From: Candidatus Undinarchaeales archaeon | GTDB taxonomy: Archaea > SpSt-1190 > JASMDC01 | Length of the DNA stretch: 33,742 bases | Direction: 5' to 3' | NCBI GenBank assembly: GCA_030753015.1 | Contig: JASMDC010000039.1 | Location: forward strand, 1 to 33,742 | Part shown: piece after piece, positions 24,818-33,154 of the stretch | Numbering within the stretch: position 1 is the first letter of the stretch | Layout of the letters: the number at the start of each line of letters is the position of its first letter | Notes under the pieces: generated by a model | Database searches by the model: none | Seen by the model: the letters and a program-made list of their open reading frames with translations, nothing else | Told to the model about the DNA's origin: nothing | Program-made: the position numbers and the translations under genes

Positions 24818-27194
24818 TGGACCACCTAAGCGAATTGGCGTGTGGACATGCCGTTGCGGCGGGAACATCGGCGATGTCGTGGACGCGGTCGGTGTAGCGA
24901 AGGAGGCCGCGGGATGGTCGGACGTCGCTAGTGGGCTGTGCAAGGAATACCTGTGCTCGCCCGATGCCCAGGACGAGATCGCACGGGCCATCGAGGAGGG
25001 CGAGGTGGACAGGGTGGTCCTGGCCTGTTGCTCACCACGTCTCCATGGTGCGACCTTCCGGCGTCGGTTCGGTGAAGCAGGGCTCGATCCGTCTCACGTG
25101 GCCATCGCCAACATTCGCGAACAGGGCTCTTGGGCTCATAAGGAGGATCCTGAGGGGGCCACAGCGGCCGCCCGCGACACTATCCATGCTGCCGTCGAAG
25201 GCGTCCGAGAAGCGACGCTACGCGCACGCACGCCCATCACGGTAACTCAGGAGGTGCTTGTCGTGGGTGGTGGTGTGGCAGGCATCACGGCAGCCCTCAG
25301 GTTGGCACGAGCAGGGACTCGTGTTGTACTCGTTGAACGCGAGCCCTCATTGGGCGGCCACCTCTCCCGCTACCCGAAGGTATTCCCCACCCTCGACTGC
25401 TCACAGTGCATCCTCACCCCCCTCATGGCAGAGGTACGTGACGAGGAGAACGTCCGAGTGCTCGCCCCTGCTGAAGTGATAGGTGTGGAAGGGGGTCCGG
25501 GTTCCTACAACATTCGTATCCGGGAACGGTCCCGGTTCGTTGATCCCGAGCGCTGCGTTCGCTGCGGCCGCTGTGCAGATGTATGCCCAGTAGAGGTGCC
25601 AGACCCACGCCAGGAAGGGCTCGGATCACGTAAAGCAGCCTACCTCCCTTTCCTCCAGGCGGTTCCCACGACCTACCTCATCGACGGCGAGGCGTGCACG
25701 AAGTGCGGCGCGTGTGTCGAGGCATGCCCCGGCGGTGCCGTCGACCTCACCCTCGGCGACAGTGTACATGAGCTCGAGATCGGTGCGGTCGTCCTCGCCA
25801 GCGGTTACGACCTGTACGATCTCAACGACTATGGTGAATGGCTCGTGGGCGACCACCCGAACGTCGTGGGGCCTATCGCCGTGGAGCGCATGTTGGACAT
25901 CGAGGGCCCAACAGCGGGCCGTCTCGTCCGCCCCTCCGATCGAGGGGCAATCAAGCGAGTTGTCTACGTGCTCTGCGCCGGCTCCCGTGACACGAACAAG
26001 GGTAAACCATACTGTTCGGGAGTATGTTGCATGTACGCCATAAAGGAGGCACGGGTCATCCGCTCGGCCTTCCCCGGGACCGAGGTGTGGGTGTTGTACA
26101 CCGATGTGCGAGCTCCCGGGAAACGGTACGAGGAGTTCTACCGCACCGCCCAGGAAGAGGGCGTGATCTTCGTACGGGGGAAACCCGGTCAGGTCATCGA
26201 TATCGGCGACCGTCTGATGGTGCGTGTGGAGGACACCAGCGAGGCCCTGCCCATGGAAGTGGAAGCGGACCTGGTGGTCCTATGCCCGCCTTTGGTACCC
26301 CATCCCTCGGCCGCTCCTGTCGCGGCCTCCCTTGGTGTCCCGCTCGATGAACACGGCTTCGTGCTCGAGCGTCATCCCAAGCTAGATCCAGTGCGCACGG
26401 GGCGCGAGGGTGTCATGGCATGCGGAGCTGCTATCGGACCCATGGACGTCCAGAGCTCAGTTGCGACCGCCGAGGCCGCTGCTGCCAGGGCGCGGGCGTT
26501 CCTGGACGGTGAGGCCGAACCCATCGCAGGGACCGCTTTCCTATCCCGTCCCGAAGCGTGTGACGGATGCGGTGCGTGCGTCGAGGTATGCTCGTGGCGC
26601 GCCCTCGCTCTGACGGACGGAAGAGTGGTTGTGGAGGAGCCCATGTGCACCGCATGTGGCGCCTGCGTACCTGCGTGCCCGACACTGGCCCTCGACCTCG
26701 CCGGACTGGACGAAGAGGTCCTCCTGGCCCGCATCCGTGGTATGCTGACCATCCCGGTCGACGGTCCGCGTCTGTTGGTGTTTGTCGAATCGAGCGCTGC
26801 TGCGGTAGCCCTCGATAATATTGGCGCCAGCAGAATGGACTACCCCGCGGGCATACGCGTCATCGAGGTCGCCAGCACCGCCCGCATCGGGCTGCATCAT
26901 GTGATGTCCGCGTTCGCTGCAGGTGCAGACGGAGTCGCTCTCATCGAGGGGCCGCCCGAGGGGCCGTTGGGAGCGGTCCATGAGATAGCTGAGTCACGGG
27001 CACACGAGATGGAGCCCAAACTGGAAGAGTCCGGCCTCGATCCGCATCTTCGTTTCTCTTTCCGAACAGTGTACGTGCCCGAACGTCGGAAACTCGCAAG
27101 GTTGCTTTCGACTCTCTACGGCTTGGTTGAGGACGCCGGTCCGCTGGACGGACCGGCCCGCGAACGAGTCGCCAGAGCAGCGAGTACGCTCTAG
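24810..27194 (+). CDS. hdrA: HdrA with fused degenerate MvhD/FlpD domain (HdrA2-like)
   Basis: 794 residues from GTG 24810; the longer open frame from 24483 runs through hdrB and is not real. HdrA is the FAD-containing electron-bifurcating subunit. N-terminal domain: GVWTCRCGGNIGDVVDAV and VLACCSPRLHG. FAD domain: VVGGGVAGITAALRLARAG at about 150, then GGHLSRYPKVFPTLDCSQC. Ferredoxin motifs: CVRCGRCADVCP (about 247), CTKCGACVEACP (about 294), CDGCGACVEVCS (about 582) and CTACGACVPACP (about 611). Residues about 645-790 align with MvhD/FlpD (SRMDYP, GIRVIEV, AFAAGADGV), but every FlpD cysteine is replaced. The HdrA-MvhD fusion is known in HdrA2B2C2 of Methanosarcina. The partner donor is not encoded nearby. 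Confidence 0.93.
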   Translation: MSDGPPKRIGVWTCRCGGNIGDVVDAVGVAKEAAGWSDVASGLCKEYLCSPDAQDEIARAIEEGEVDRVVLACCSPRLHGATFRRRFGEAGLDPSHVAIANIREQGSWAHKEDPEGATAAARDTIHAAVEGVREATLRARTPITVTQEVLVVGGGVAGITAALRLARAGTRVVLVEREPSLGGHLSRYPKVFPTLDCSQCILTPLMAEVRDEENVRVLAPAEVIGVEGGPGSYNIRIRERSRFVDPERCVRCGRCADVCPVEVPDPRQEGLGSRKAAYLPFLQAVPTTYLIDGEACTKCGACVEACPGGAVDLTLGDSVHELEIGAVVLASGYDLYDLNDYGEWLVGDHPNVVGPIAVERMLDIEGPTAGRLVRPSDRGAIKRVVYVLCAGSRDTNKGKPYCSGVCCMYAIKEARVIRSAFPGTEVWVLYTDVRAPGKRYEEFYRTAQEEGVIFVRGKPGQVIDIGDRLMVRVEDTSEALPMEVEADLVVLCPPLVPHPSAAPVAASLGVPLDEHGFVLERHPKLDPVRTGREGVMACGAAIGPMDVQSSVATAEAAAARARAFLDGEAEPIAGTAFLSRPEACDGCGACVEVCSWRALALTDGRVVVEEPMCTACGACVPACPTLALDLAGLDEEVLLARIRGMLTIPVDGPRLLVFVESSAAAVALDNIGASRMDYPAGIRVIEVASTARIGLHHVMSAFAAGADGVALIEGPPEGPLGAVHEIAESRAHEMEPKLEESGLDPHLRFSFRTVYVPERRKLARLLSTLYGLVEDAGPLDGPARERVARAASTL

Positions 27195-27196
27195 AA

Positions 27197-28555
27197 CTAT
27201 AGCCCCAGATGTAATGGGTACTTGTTATTGAGCTCGAAGTCCTTGATGGCAGCGCGTAGGCGCGCCATCCCCTCGTCGATCTCCTCTGAGGATATGTTCA
27301 GTGGAGGTCTGAACCGGATCGAACGCTCCCCCGCAGGGAGCACCATGACCCGTTTATTGTAGGTCTCCTTGAGGAGCGAGTTGCGGACATTCGTCGTGCG
27401 CAGGTCGAAAGCGCACATGAGGCCTCGCCCGCGAACGTTGGTGATACCCCCGGGATGCTCAGCGGCGAGCTCCGTGATGGCCGCGATCAGGCGCTCACCC
27501 TGGCGGGCGGCGTTCTCAACTAGCTTCTCCTCCTCGATCACCTCAAGGTACCGCTGGGAACGAACCATGTCCACGATGTTGCCGCCCCAGGTGGAGTTGA
27601 TGCGCGAGGACACCTTGAACACGTTGTCCTCGACCTCGTCCACCCGCTTCCCCACCATGCAGCCACACACCTGGGTCTTCTTCCCGAATGCGATAGCATC
27701 AGGTTCGAAATCATAGTGCTGGTGGGCCCACATCTTACCCGTGAGCCCCAGCCCGGACTGGACCTCGTCCAAGATGAAGAAGATGTCCTCGTCGGTGCAG
27801 ATACGGCGCAGCTCCTGGTGGAACTCAGGACGGAAGTGGTTGTCCCCACCTTCACCCTGGATGGGCTCGATGATGAGTGAACTGATATCGTCAGGGTTCT
27901 CCTTGATGGCCTTCTTGATCTGTGTGTAGGCCAGGTGCTCCAGCTCCTCGACCCGCTCGAGGTTCTTGCCCTCTAGCGGAAACGTGATCTTGGGATTGAC
28001 GATGCGAGGCCAATCGAACTTCGTGAAGAACTTCGTCTTGTTCGGGTCTGCTGTGTTCGTAAGTGAGAGCGTGTAGCCGGTGCGACCATGGAAGGCCTGA
28101 GCGAAGTGCATGACCTTGCGGCCCACGTTCTCCTTATGACCCCTGCTCCAGTTCGTGCGCACCTTCCAGTCCATGGCGACCTTCAAAGCGTTCTCTACAC
28201 CCACCGATCCCCCGGACACATAGAATACGTACTTCATGTACTTGGGCATGGCGACGCGCGTGAAAGTATCGACGAACTCCGCCATCTCCGTCGTATAGAG
28301 GTCCGAGTTGGTTACCTTGTTCACGGCGACCTCCCCGATCTTGCGGATGAACTCATCGTTGGCCAGCCGTGGATGATTACAACCGATAGGTGCTGATGCG
28401 AAGAATGAGAAGAAGTCAAGGAAGTCCTCCCCGCTCTTCGAATCGTGAATCCAGCTGCCATGGCTCTTACGAATATCGAGCACCATGTTGAAACCGTCGA
28501 CAAGCATGTGCTTGCCTAATACCTTATGGACGTTCTTGGGGGTGATGGCTGTCAT
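27197..28555 (-). CDS. lat: L-lysine 6-transaminase
   Basis: 452 residues from ATG 28555. Class III PLP enzyme moving the epsilon-amino group of lysine to 2-oxoglutarate, giving 2-aminoadipate 6-semialdehyde. Visible: FYVSGGSVGVENALKVAMDW near 112; HGRTGYTLSLTN; IIEPIQGEGGDNHFRPEF near 229; FILDEVQSGLG with cofactor Asp 263; and the PLP lysine in AFGKKTQVCG (about 292). These fit lysine 6-transaminase rather than ornithine or GABA enzymes. GGAGG (28565-28569) sits 9 bases before the start; an upstream ATG at 28594 is rejected because the TATA box predicts transcription from about 28577. It ends 2 bases from hdrA, convergently. Likely role: lysine degradation, or supply of a cyclic osmolyte or piperideine. 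Confidence 0.93.
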   Translation of the reverse strand: MTAITPKNVHKVLGKHMLVDGFNMVLDIRKSHGSWIHDSKSGEDFLDFFSFFASAPIGCNHPRLANDEFIRKIGEVAVNKVTNSDLYTTEMAEFVDTFTRVAMPKYMKYVFYVSGGSVGVENALKVAMDWKVRTNWSRGHKENVGRKVMHFAQAFHGRTGYTLSLTNTADPNKTKFFTKFDWPRIVNPKITFPLEGKNLERVEELEHLAYTQIKKAIKENPDDISSLIIEPIQGEGGDNHFRPEFHQELRRICTDEDIFFILDEVQSGLGLTGKMWAHQHYDFEPDAIAFGKKTQVCGCMVGKRVDEVEDNVFKVSSRINSTWGGNIVDMVRSQRYLEVIEEEKLVENAARQGERLIAAITELAAEHPGGITNVRGRGLMCAFDLRTTNVRNSLLKETYNKRVMVLPAGERSIRFRPPLNISSEEIDEGMARLRAAIKDFELNNKYPLHLGL

Positions 28556-28599
28556 CGGAAAGCGCCTCCGTATGATGTTGGCCGAAAGGGCCATAATCC

Positions 28600-28607
28600 T
28601 TTATATT
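28600..28607 (-). promoter_or_regulatory. TATA box for the lysine 6-transaminase gene
   Basis: AATATAAA on the minus strand is centred about 49 bases before ATG 28555. The expected transcript start near 28577 leaves a leader of about 22 bases containing the GGAGG ribosome site. The region from 28608 to 28783 is AT-rich and I see no gene in it. Confidence 0.65.
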
Positions 28608-28783
28608 ATTATTTATTCGTAAATTAATTGTTGGTTTTCGTAATATATCCTGAATTAAATACGTCTTTCGGCCTTCTTCCCGCCAATAATCCCCGTTACC
28701 ACAGATTCGCTACAAATCGCGCATAATTAATGCAATGATAGGAGCCGATGCTCACGAGTTGTCCTCTCCGCCGGCTGAAGGAT

Positions 28784-29326
28784 CTACCGGTCGAAGAAGG
28801 GGCTCTTTCCCGTGGCGGTCAGAGGGATCCCGCAGCACACGTTTGTCTTCGTCAGCCCTACAGAGCGCGCAGCAACGCCGATTCGTATCATGAGGCGATT
28901 GTCGACGTTGTGCATGCTCGCCGTCTTGGCAGCGCTGCCCAGGGCGATACCGAGGTCAAGGAGACGGAGCATGCAGTTCGGTCCCTTGAAGTCCGCAGAT
29001 GTGGACGCCTCGTTGAAAGCGGCGCATGAATCGAAACCGCACGCCGCGCAGTTGAGTCCCACACCCGAGTGGGGCTTCACGCCGATAAGCAGCACGGCAG
29101 GGGAGGCTTCGATAGCCTGTGAGTCCCGCTCATAGTTATGTCGCCCCTCGCGGTCGAGACGGCGCATCTCGGCAGCCAGCTTGTCCTTGCACTTTCCCTT
29201 GATGATCTTGATCTCGAGGATGTCCGTCCCCATGGTCTTGGGCGCTGTGCGGGCAGATACAGCCATGAGCTCGGCAACGATGCGAACGGCATCATCGAGG
29301 CACACCTCGTCGTCAGGCGCGGTCAT
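28784..29326 (-). CDS. DUF2148 (ferredoxin-domain) protein
   Basis: 180 residues. Typical DUF2148 signature: LNCAACGFDSCAAF (C93, C96, C101), C118 in KGPNCMLR, then LGIALGSAAKTASMHNVDNR and the terminal CGIPLTATGKSPFFDR. The four Cys probably bind an iron-sulfur cluster. The family occurs in anaerobic bacteria and archaea; its biochemical role is not established. TTAAAGG (about 29349-29355 on the minus strand) is centred roughly 26 bases before ATG 29326, so the transcript is expected to be leaderless. It follows no operon partner; the next gene downstream is the lysine 6-transaminase, about 230 bases away on the same strand. Confidence 0.93.
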   Translation of the reverse strand: MTAPDDEVCLDDAVRIVAELMAVSARTAPKTMGTDILEIKIIKGKCKDKLAAEMRRLDREGRHNYERDSQAIEASPAVLLIGVKPHSGVGLNCAACGFDSCAAFNEASTSADFKGPNCMLRLLDLGIALGSAAKTASMHNVDNRLMIRIGVAARSVGLTKTNVCCGIPLTATGKSPFFDR

Positions 29327-29410
29327 GGCGGCAGGGGACGTGTGAACCTTTAAGAATCCTCTTGGAAGGCCCGATCCAAATCAAGTCACGGTCGGAGGAC
29401 GACAGGATTA

Positions 29411-29425
29411 TAATAAGGCTTATTA
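29411..29425. promoter_or_regulatory. 15-base palindromic promoter element
   Basis: TAATAAG, one G, then CTTATTA form a perfect 7-base inverted repeat in the gap between the DUF2148 gene and a small plus-strand ORF. It also contains TATA-like sequence, with the expected start for the plus ORF near 29445-29450. Candidate operator. Confidence 0.45.
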
Positions 29426-29462
29426 AGGTCGAGAACCACTTAACATCTCACAGGGATAGGGT

Positions 29463-29567
29463 ATGGACACAATTCTTACTGTGATAACGATAGGCCTCAT
29501 GCCGGTTCTCACATGCTCTGTTGGGTATGGCGCCTTCTACTTGAGCGAACTCGGTCTGTACGAATAG
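29463..29567 (+). CDS. Possible 34-residue membrane microprotein
   Basis: ATG 29463 opens a 34-codon frame (stop TAG 29565-29567). Residues 3-27 are hydrophobic (TILTVITIGLMPVL, then VGYGAFYL), enough for one membrane helix, and the end is acidic (SELGLYE). AGGGATAGGG lies directly before the start, and the palindrome/TATA element lies about 40-50 bases upstream. It is the only coding candidate in the 372-base gap between the DUF2148 gene and the TrmB gene. No family is known. Chance cannot be excluded for so short a frame. Confidence 0.4.
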   Translation: MDTILTVITIGLMPVLTCSVGYGAFYLSELGLYE

Positions 29568-29637
29568 AAGCAAAAAGCCCACTGGAAACAAGTAAGTCGT
29601 CGTGGACTCCGGGGTCCTTCTTTCGAGCAAAAGATAG

Positions 29638-29678
29638 TATATTTAAAGGATAGTCCCCGTCGCAAGGGCACATCCCTT
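29638..29678 (+). promoter_or_regulatory. Promoter of the TrmB gene with an inverted repeat
   Basis: TATATTTAAA (29638-29647) is centred about 55 bases before ATG 29699; the expected transcript start is near 29671. There AAGGG (29664-29668) and CCCTT (29674-29678) form an inverted repeat with a 5-base spacer, a possible autoregulatory site. GGTGGTG just before ATG 29699 may act as the ribosome site. Confidence 0.5.
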
Positions 29679-29698
29679 TACAACTGGGTGGTGACGAT

Positions 29699-30538
29699 AT
29701 GGTCATTGATGATGATGTGCTTGAGGAAATGCGAGACAAGTTCGGGCTGAACCTGTACGAAGCCAGGGTGTGGGCAGCCCTCCTTTCGAGGGGAATCTGC
29801 ACGGCCGGAGAGATCTCAGAGCTCGGTGGTGTGCCGCGATCACGTGCATACGACGTCCTCGAGACATTAGAGAAAAAGGGTTTCGTCGTCATGAAGCTCG
29901 GAAAACCTATCAAGTACCTCGCTATCGATCCTTCCGAGATCGTTGAGCGCCTTCGCAAGCGTGTCAACAAGGATTATGAGGAGCGTCATGTCTCCCTCGA
30001 GAAGCTCGATGGATCGGATCTCATGGGCAAGCTCGACACCCTCTACAATGAGGGCATCCGGATGCTCGATCCCACTGAGATGTCGTCGTCGCTCAAGGGA
30101 CGGTACAACATCCACGACCACCTTGAGCTGATGATGAACGACGCGATCAAATCCATCGATATCGTCACGACCGAGGAGGGTCTCAACCGTCTCGCCGAGT
30201 ATCATCTCCCCGTCATCAAGGGTGCCTCCGAGCGTGGCGTTAAGGTCAAGATCGCCGCTCCCATATCGCGATCCGGGCTTGCAGCTGCCAAGTACCTGCT
30301 CGAGTTCTCCGGGGTGCGACATATGGACCATATCAAGGCGAGGTTCAACATCATCGACCACGAAGAGGTGATGTTCATGATCATGCCGGACATTTCCATC
30401 CATCCCACCTACGACACCGGCATCTGGATCCACTCACCCTTCTTCGCCAAGGCTCTTGCCGACCTGTTCGAGCACACCTGGGAGCACCTGGAGCACGCCG
30501 AAAAGGTCATCAAGAAGATCGAGGCCGAAGAAGTATAA
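29699..30538 (+). CDS. TrmB-family transcriptional regulator
   Basis: 279 residues. The N-terminal winged helix is characteristic: KFGLNLYEARVWAALLSRG, then TAGEISELGGVPRSRAYDVL and a wing LEKKGFVVMKLGKPIKYLAI (residues about 10-85). A helical linker leads to a C-terminal domain (about 120-270) of the TrmB type with a phospholipase D-like fold (IVTTEEGLNRL; VKVKIAAPISRSG). TrmB proteins sense sugars or other small molecules and act as repressor or activator. The effector and targets are unknown here. Its own promoter holds an inverted repeat; the nearest possible targets are the microprotein, the DUF2148 gene and itself. Confidence 0.92.
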   Translation: MVIDDDVLEEMRDKFGLNLYEARVWAALLSRGICTAGEISELGGVPRSRAYDVLETLEKKGFVVMKLGKPIKYLAIDPSEIVERLRKRVNKDYEERHVSLEKLDGSDLMGKLDTLYNEGIRMLDPTEMSSSLKGRYNIHDHLELMMNDAIKSIDIVTTEEGLNRLAEYHLPVIKGASERGVKVKIAAPISRSGLAAAKYLLEFSGVRHMDHIKARFNIIDHEEVMFMIMPDISIHPTYDTGIWIHSPFFAKALADLFEHTWEHLEHAEKVIKKIEAEEV

Positions 30539-30587
30539 ACTTCCCGTCATTATCGGGCGTTCTGTTCAAAGTGATTAGCTATAGCGC

Positions 30588-31022
30588 TTAAGCGACACCG
30601 TTCGCGAACTGGCCCGGCCGGAAACGATCGCCGTTCAGAACGGTCCGGTAGGCCCGTATCACCTTCCCTCCACGTCGCATGAGTTCCTCCTCTCTCATGA
30701 AGGCTTCGTGAAGCTCTTCCATCTCATTGTAGGGCTCGGGTGCGTCCTCAACGTCCTCCTCGCCCAGGTAACTACGCGTGCGCAGGTAGAATCCCTCGCT
30801 CCCATCATCCTCGGGATCGAATGTAGCGTGCTTTCTCAGGTAGTTACGTGCGGCCAGAGCCTCCTTGAACAGCTCCTCATGCTCACGGCTGCCTTGATGG
30901 TGGTCGGGGTGGTGGTCCTTGGCCATGCTACGGAACACGCTCGTCACCTCGTACCGAGTTGCGCCCTCCTCCAGCCCCAGGATGCTGTACGCTGCGCCCA
31001 CGTCGGTAATACCGTAGACCAT
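30588..31022 (-). CDS. J-domain (DnaJ-like) protein
   Basis: 144 residues. Residues about 9-65 match a J domain: AAYSILGLEEGATRYEVTSV, then FRSMAKDHHPDHH with the HPD tripeptide at 38-40, needed to stimulate Hsp70 ATPase. The rest (about 75-144) is acidic and then basic, with no zinc centre or C-terminal DnaJ domains, so it is a type III-like J protein that would deliver specific clients to DnaK. CTATAAAG on the minus strand (31057-31063) is the TATA box, giving a leader of about 11 bases before ATG 31022. Confidence 0.88.
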   Translation of the reverse strand: MVYGITDVGAAYSILGLEEGATRYEVTSVFRSMAKDHHPDHHQGSREHEELFKEALAARNYLRKHATFDPEDDGSEGFYLRTRSYLGEEDVEDAPEPYNEMEELHEAFMREEELMRRGGKVIRAYRTVLNGDRFRPGQFANGVA

Positions 31023-31056
31023 GGTCGTGTCCGATGGTCCATGCGGGGCCCGGCGC

Positions 31057-31063
31057 TTTATAG
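31057..31063 (-). promoter_or_regulatory. TATA box for the J-domain gene
   Basis: CTATAAA on the minus strand is centred about 38 bases upstream of ATG 31022; expected start is near 31033. It lies in a 116-base divergent gap shared with the amidohydrolase promoter. Confidence 0.6.
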
Positions 31064-31100
31064 ACTTTCCCCCGGGGTCACGGCGGCCCCGCCCAAGAAG

Positions 31101-31107
31101 ATATAAG
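31101..31107 (+). promoter_or_regulatory. TATA box and ribosome site for the amidohydrolase
   Basis: ATATAAG is centred about 35 bases before ATG 31139. GGAGG (31126-31130) sits 8 bases before the ATG and decides this start over a TTG at 31133. Confidence 0.65.
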
Positions 31108-31138
31108 CCTTCCTCCGCTCTCTACGGAGGGATTGACC

Positions 31139-32623
31139 ATGACGTCCGACCATCTCTTCGCCCGTGCCCGATTCCTCCTCCCCATGGCCGGAAAGGACGG
31201 GACCGCAACGCGTATCGCCGACGGTTACGTTCTCACGGCCGGCGGGACCGTAAAAGAGATGGGCACCTACTCCTTCGAGATTGGTGAGCGCATCCTGAGG
31301 GACGTGGGCCACTCGCTCAAGGTGCTTGGCGGGAAGAGCTCCGAGGACGGTCCGCTCGCCACCGAAGACCTTGTCCAGCTCAACGGCGTCATCCTACCCG
31401 GGTTCATCAAAGCTCACGGTCACGACCACGAATCACCCCTTATCGGTATCGCAAAGGATGTACCGTTAACGACCTGGCTTGATGAAGCAGTGAACCTATT
31501 CACAGGCTTCCTCAACGAGCGTGCGGACGACCTTTCCAAACGCTTCGGCCGCTCACCGCACCTTGTGACCTACCTCAAGGCCCGTGTCGACGACATCAGC
31601 TATGGCATCACTTCGTGTATGGTCCATCATTGCAATTTCAACAAGTACCATGTTGCCGAGATCGTCGAGGCAAACCGGTCGGCAGGCACGCGCATGATCA
31701 TCGCCGTCGGGAGCCAGGACCGACACTACGACGAGCGTATACTGGACACGCCCGAGGAGGCCGTGGAGCGCCTGGACTCGGCACTCAAGCTCGTCAAGTA
31801 CACCTCGCGCACGACGATCGTTCCCGGACCCGACCAGTTCTTCTCGAACGGGCCCGAGCTCCTCAAGGCACTCAAGGACTGGGCCCGACGCAACAAGACA
31901 TTCCTGCACATCCATTCCTCCGAAGAGCCCGGTACCACTAAGTGGTTCAGGGACACGTACGGGATGACTCCTGTCGAGTACGCTGACTCCATCGGTGTGC
32001 TCGACGCTGAGACCATCCTCGCCCACCAGGTGAACTGCACCGACAACGACCTCAAGCTTCTCAAGGAGCGAGGCACCAAGGTCGTGCACAATCCACTGGC
32101 CAACACAATCCTTGGCTCGGGGATGCCGCCTTTGGTCCGGATGCTGGACATGGGCATCCCCGTGGCCGTTTCCACCGATGGATCGGGTTCGGCTGACAAC
32201 CAGAACATCATCATCGCCGCCAAGCTCGCCAGCCAGTTCCAGAAGGCCTTCAACAAGGACGCGTCCATCCTACCTGCCCAACAGTGCCTGGAGCTCATTA
32301 CAATCGAGCCGGCCAAGGTCCTGGGACTGAACGCTGGCTGCTTGGAGCCCGGACGCGATGCTGACCTGATCGTCCTCTCACTGGAGCGTCCGAACCTTGT
32401 ACCAACCCGCCGTGACAACGTGATGGAAAACATCATCTGGGCCGCTGACGGCTCGGAGGCGCAGCACGTGGTCGCCGGGGGTCAGATCCTCCTGGAAGAT
32501 GGCCGGTTCACAACACTGGATGCCGGGCGTATCCTACGTGACGTGCAGGTGCTCTCGGAACTGTTCAGGGACTGGGTGGAGCGGGAACGCCCTAAGATCA
32601 AGGGCACGGGCGTCCACACCTGA
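31139..32623 (+). CDS. Amidohydrolase-superfamily protein (SsnA / nucleoside deaminase-like)
   Basis: 494 residues. TIM-barrel metal hydrolase of the SsnA/MtaD/chlorohydrolase group. Visible metal and catalytic residues: H93 and H95 in GFIKAHGHDHE; H257 and H259 with E262 in HIHSSEE; the ILAHQVNCTDNDL His; and the Asp in VAVSTDGSGSADNQN. The HxH, HxxE, H and D set is that of cytosine/guanine/adenosine-type deaminases. The third His, H97, next to the first pair is unusual. The N-terminal and C-terminal beta segments (LPGFI; GCLEPGRDADLIVLSL) form the usual second domain. Substrate not predictable. The convergent neighbour ends 3 bases away. Confidence 0.9.
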   Translation: MTSDHLFARARFLLPMAGKDGTATRIADGYVLTAGGTVKEMGTYSFEIGERILRDVGHSLKVLGGKSSEDGPLATEDLVQLNGVILPGFIKAHGHDHESPLIGIAKDVPLTTWLDEAVNLFTGFLNERADDLSKRFGRSPHLVTYLKARVDDISYGITSCMVHHCNFNKYHVAEIVEANRSAGTRMIIAVGSQDRHYDERILDTPEEAVERLDSALKLVKYTSRTTIVPGPDQFFSNGPELLKALKDWARRNKTFLHIHSSEEPGTTKWFRDTYGMTPVEYADSIGVLDAETILAHQVNCTDNDLKLLKERGTKVVHNPLANTILGSGMPPLVRMLDMGIPVAVSTDGSGSADNQNIIIAAKLASQFQKAFNKDASILPAQQCLELITIEPAKVLGLNAGCLEPGRDADLIVLSLERPNLVPTRRDNVMENIIWAADGSEAQHVVAGGQILLEDGRFTTLDAGRILRDVQVLSELFRDWVERERPKIKGTGVHT

Positions 32624-32626
32624 CCA

Positions 32627-33136
32627 CTAGAACCTTATGCGGTGCTGCTTCCCCCACCGTTGTGTGTGGCGCGTACGAACTTCCTCGAGGGCGTCAAGCC
32701 CGTCCCTAAGTCGCTGGATGAGGACCGGTTCGAGCACAGGGTATGAATCGTCCCATTGGACAAAAACGCGATCGCTCGCGAAGTCGCCCAAAGAGGCATG
32801 CGTGTTGTCCGATTTGAAAGTGGTGACCACCTCGTCCCGGAAAGCCTCCTCCTCGAAAGGGAGCCGTCGAGGGGACTGTACCCGAGCATGGGGCACGCGA
32901 TAGGTGGCCGAGTTCATCCCACCTTCATCGATATCGAGGATGAAGGCCGCTTCGAAACGGAACCCGGCATGACTGCCCGTCAATGTTCCACGTGCTTCGT
33001 TCGGACCGCTCTTTTCCAGTGAGACATCAATACCAGCGATGACGGTCCCAACTATTTGGGAGAAAAGTCGTAGGGCCCGTTCTAGCTTCGATCCTTCGTT
33101 CTTCTTTCTCGGCCCGAGAGGGGCCTTCCCGGGCAC
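32627..33136 (-). CDS. Small soluble protein of unknown function
   Basis: 169 residues from GTG 33136, preceded by GGGAGG (33145-33150). No signal peptide or membrane helix. The basic N-terminus (GPRKKNEGSKLERALRLF) may be flexible. A central part is beta-rich (GTVIAGIDVSLEKSG; GFRFEAAFILDIDEGG), and the C-terminus is helical and basic (LRDGLDALEEVRTRHTQRW). It starts 18 bases after the stop of the Pro-rich repeat gene, so the two probably form an operon. I do not recognise the family. Confidence 0.75.
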   Translation of the reverse strand: MPGKAPLGPRKKNEGSKLERALRLFSQIVGTVIAGIDVSLEKSGPNEARGTLTGSHAGFRFEAAFILDIDEGGMNSATYRVPHARVQSPRRLPFEEEAFRDEVVTTFKSDNTHASLGDFASDRVFVQWDDSYPVLEPVLIQRLRDGLDALEEVRTRHTQRWGKQHRIRF

Positions 33137-33154
33137 GCCACAGGCCTCCCGTCA

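Noticed and set aside
23364..27194. Selenocysteine or frameshift in the Hdr genes
   Set aside because: All cysteine ligands of HdrB and HdrC are ordinary TGC/TGT codons and the frames are intact.
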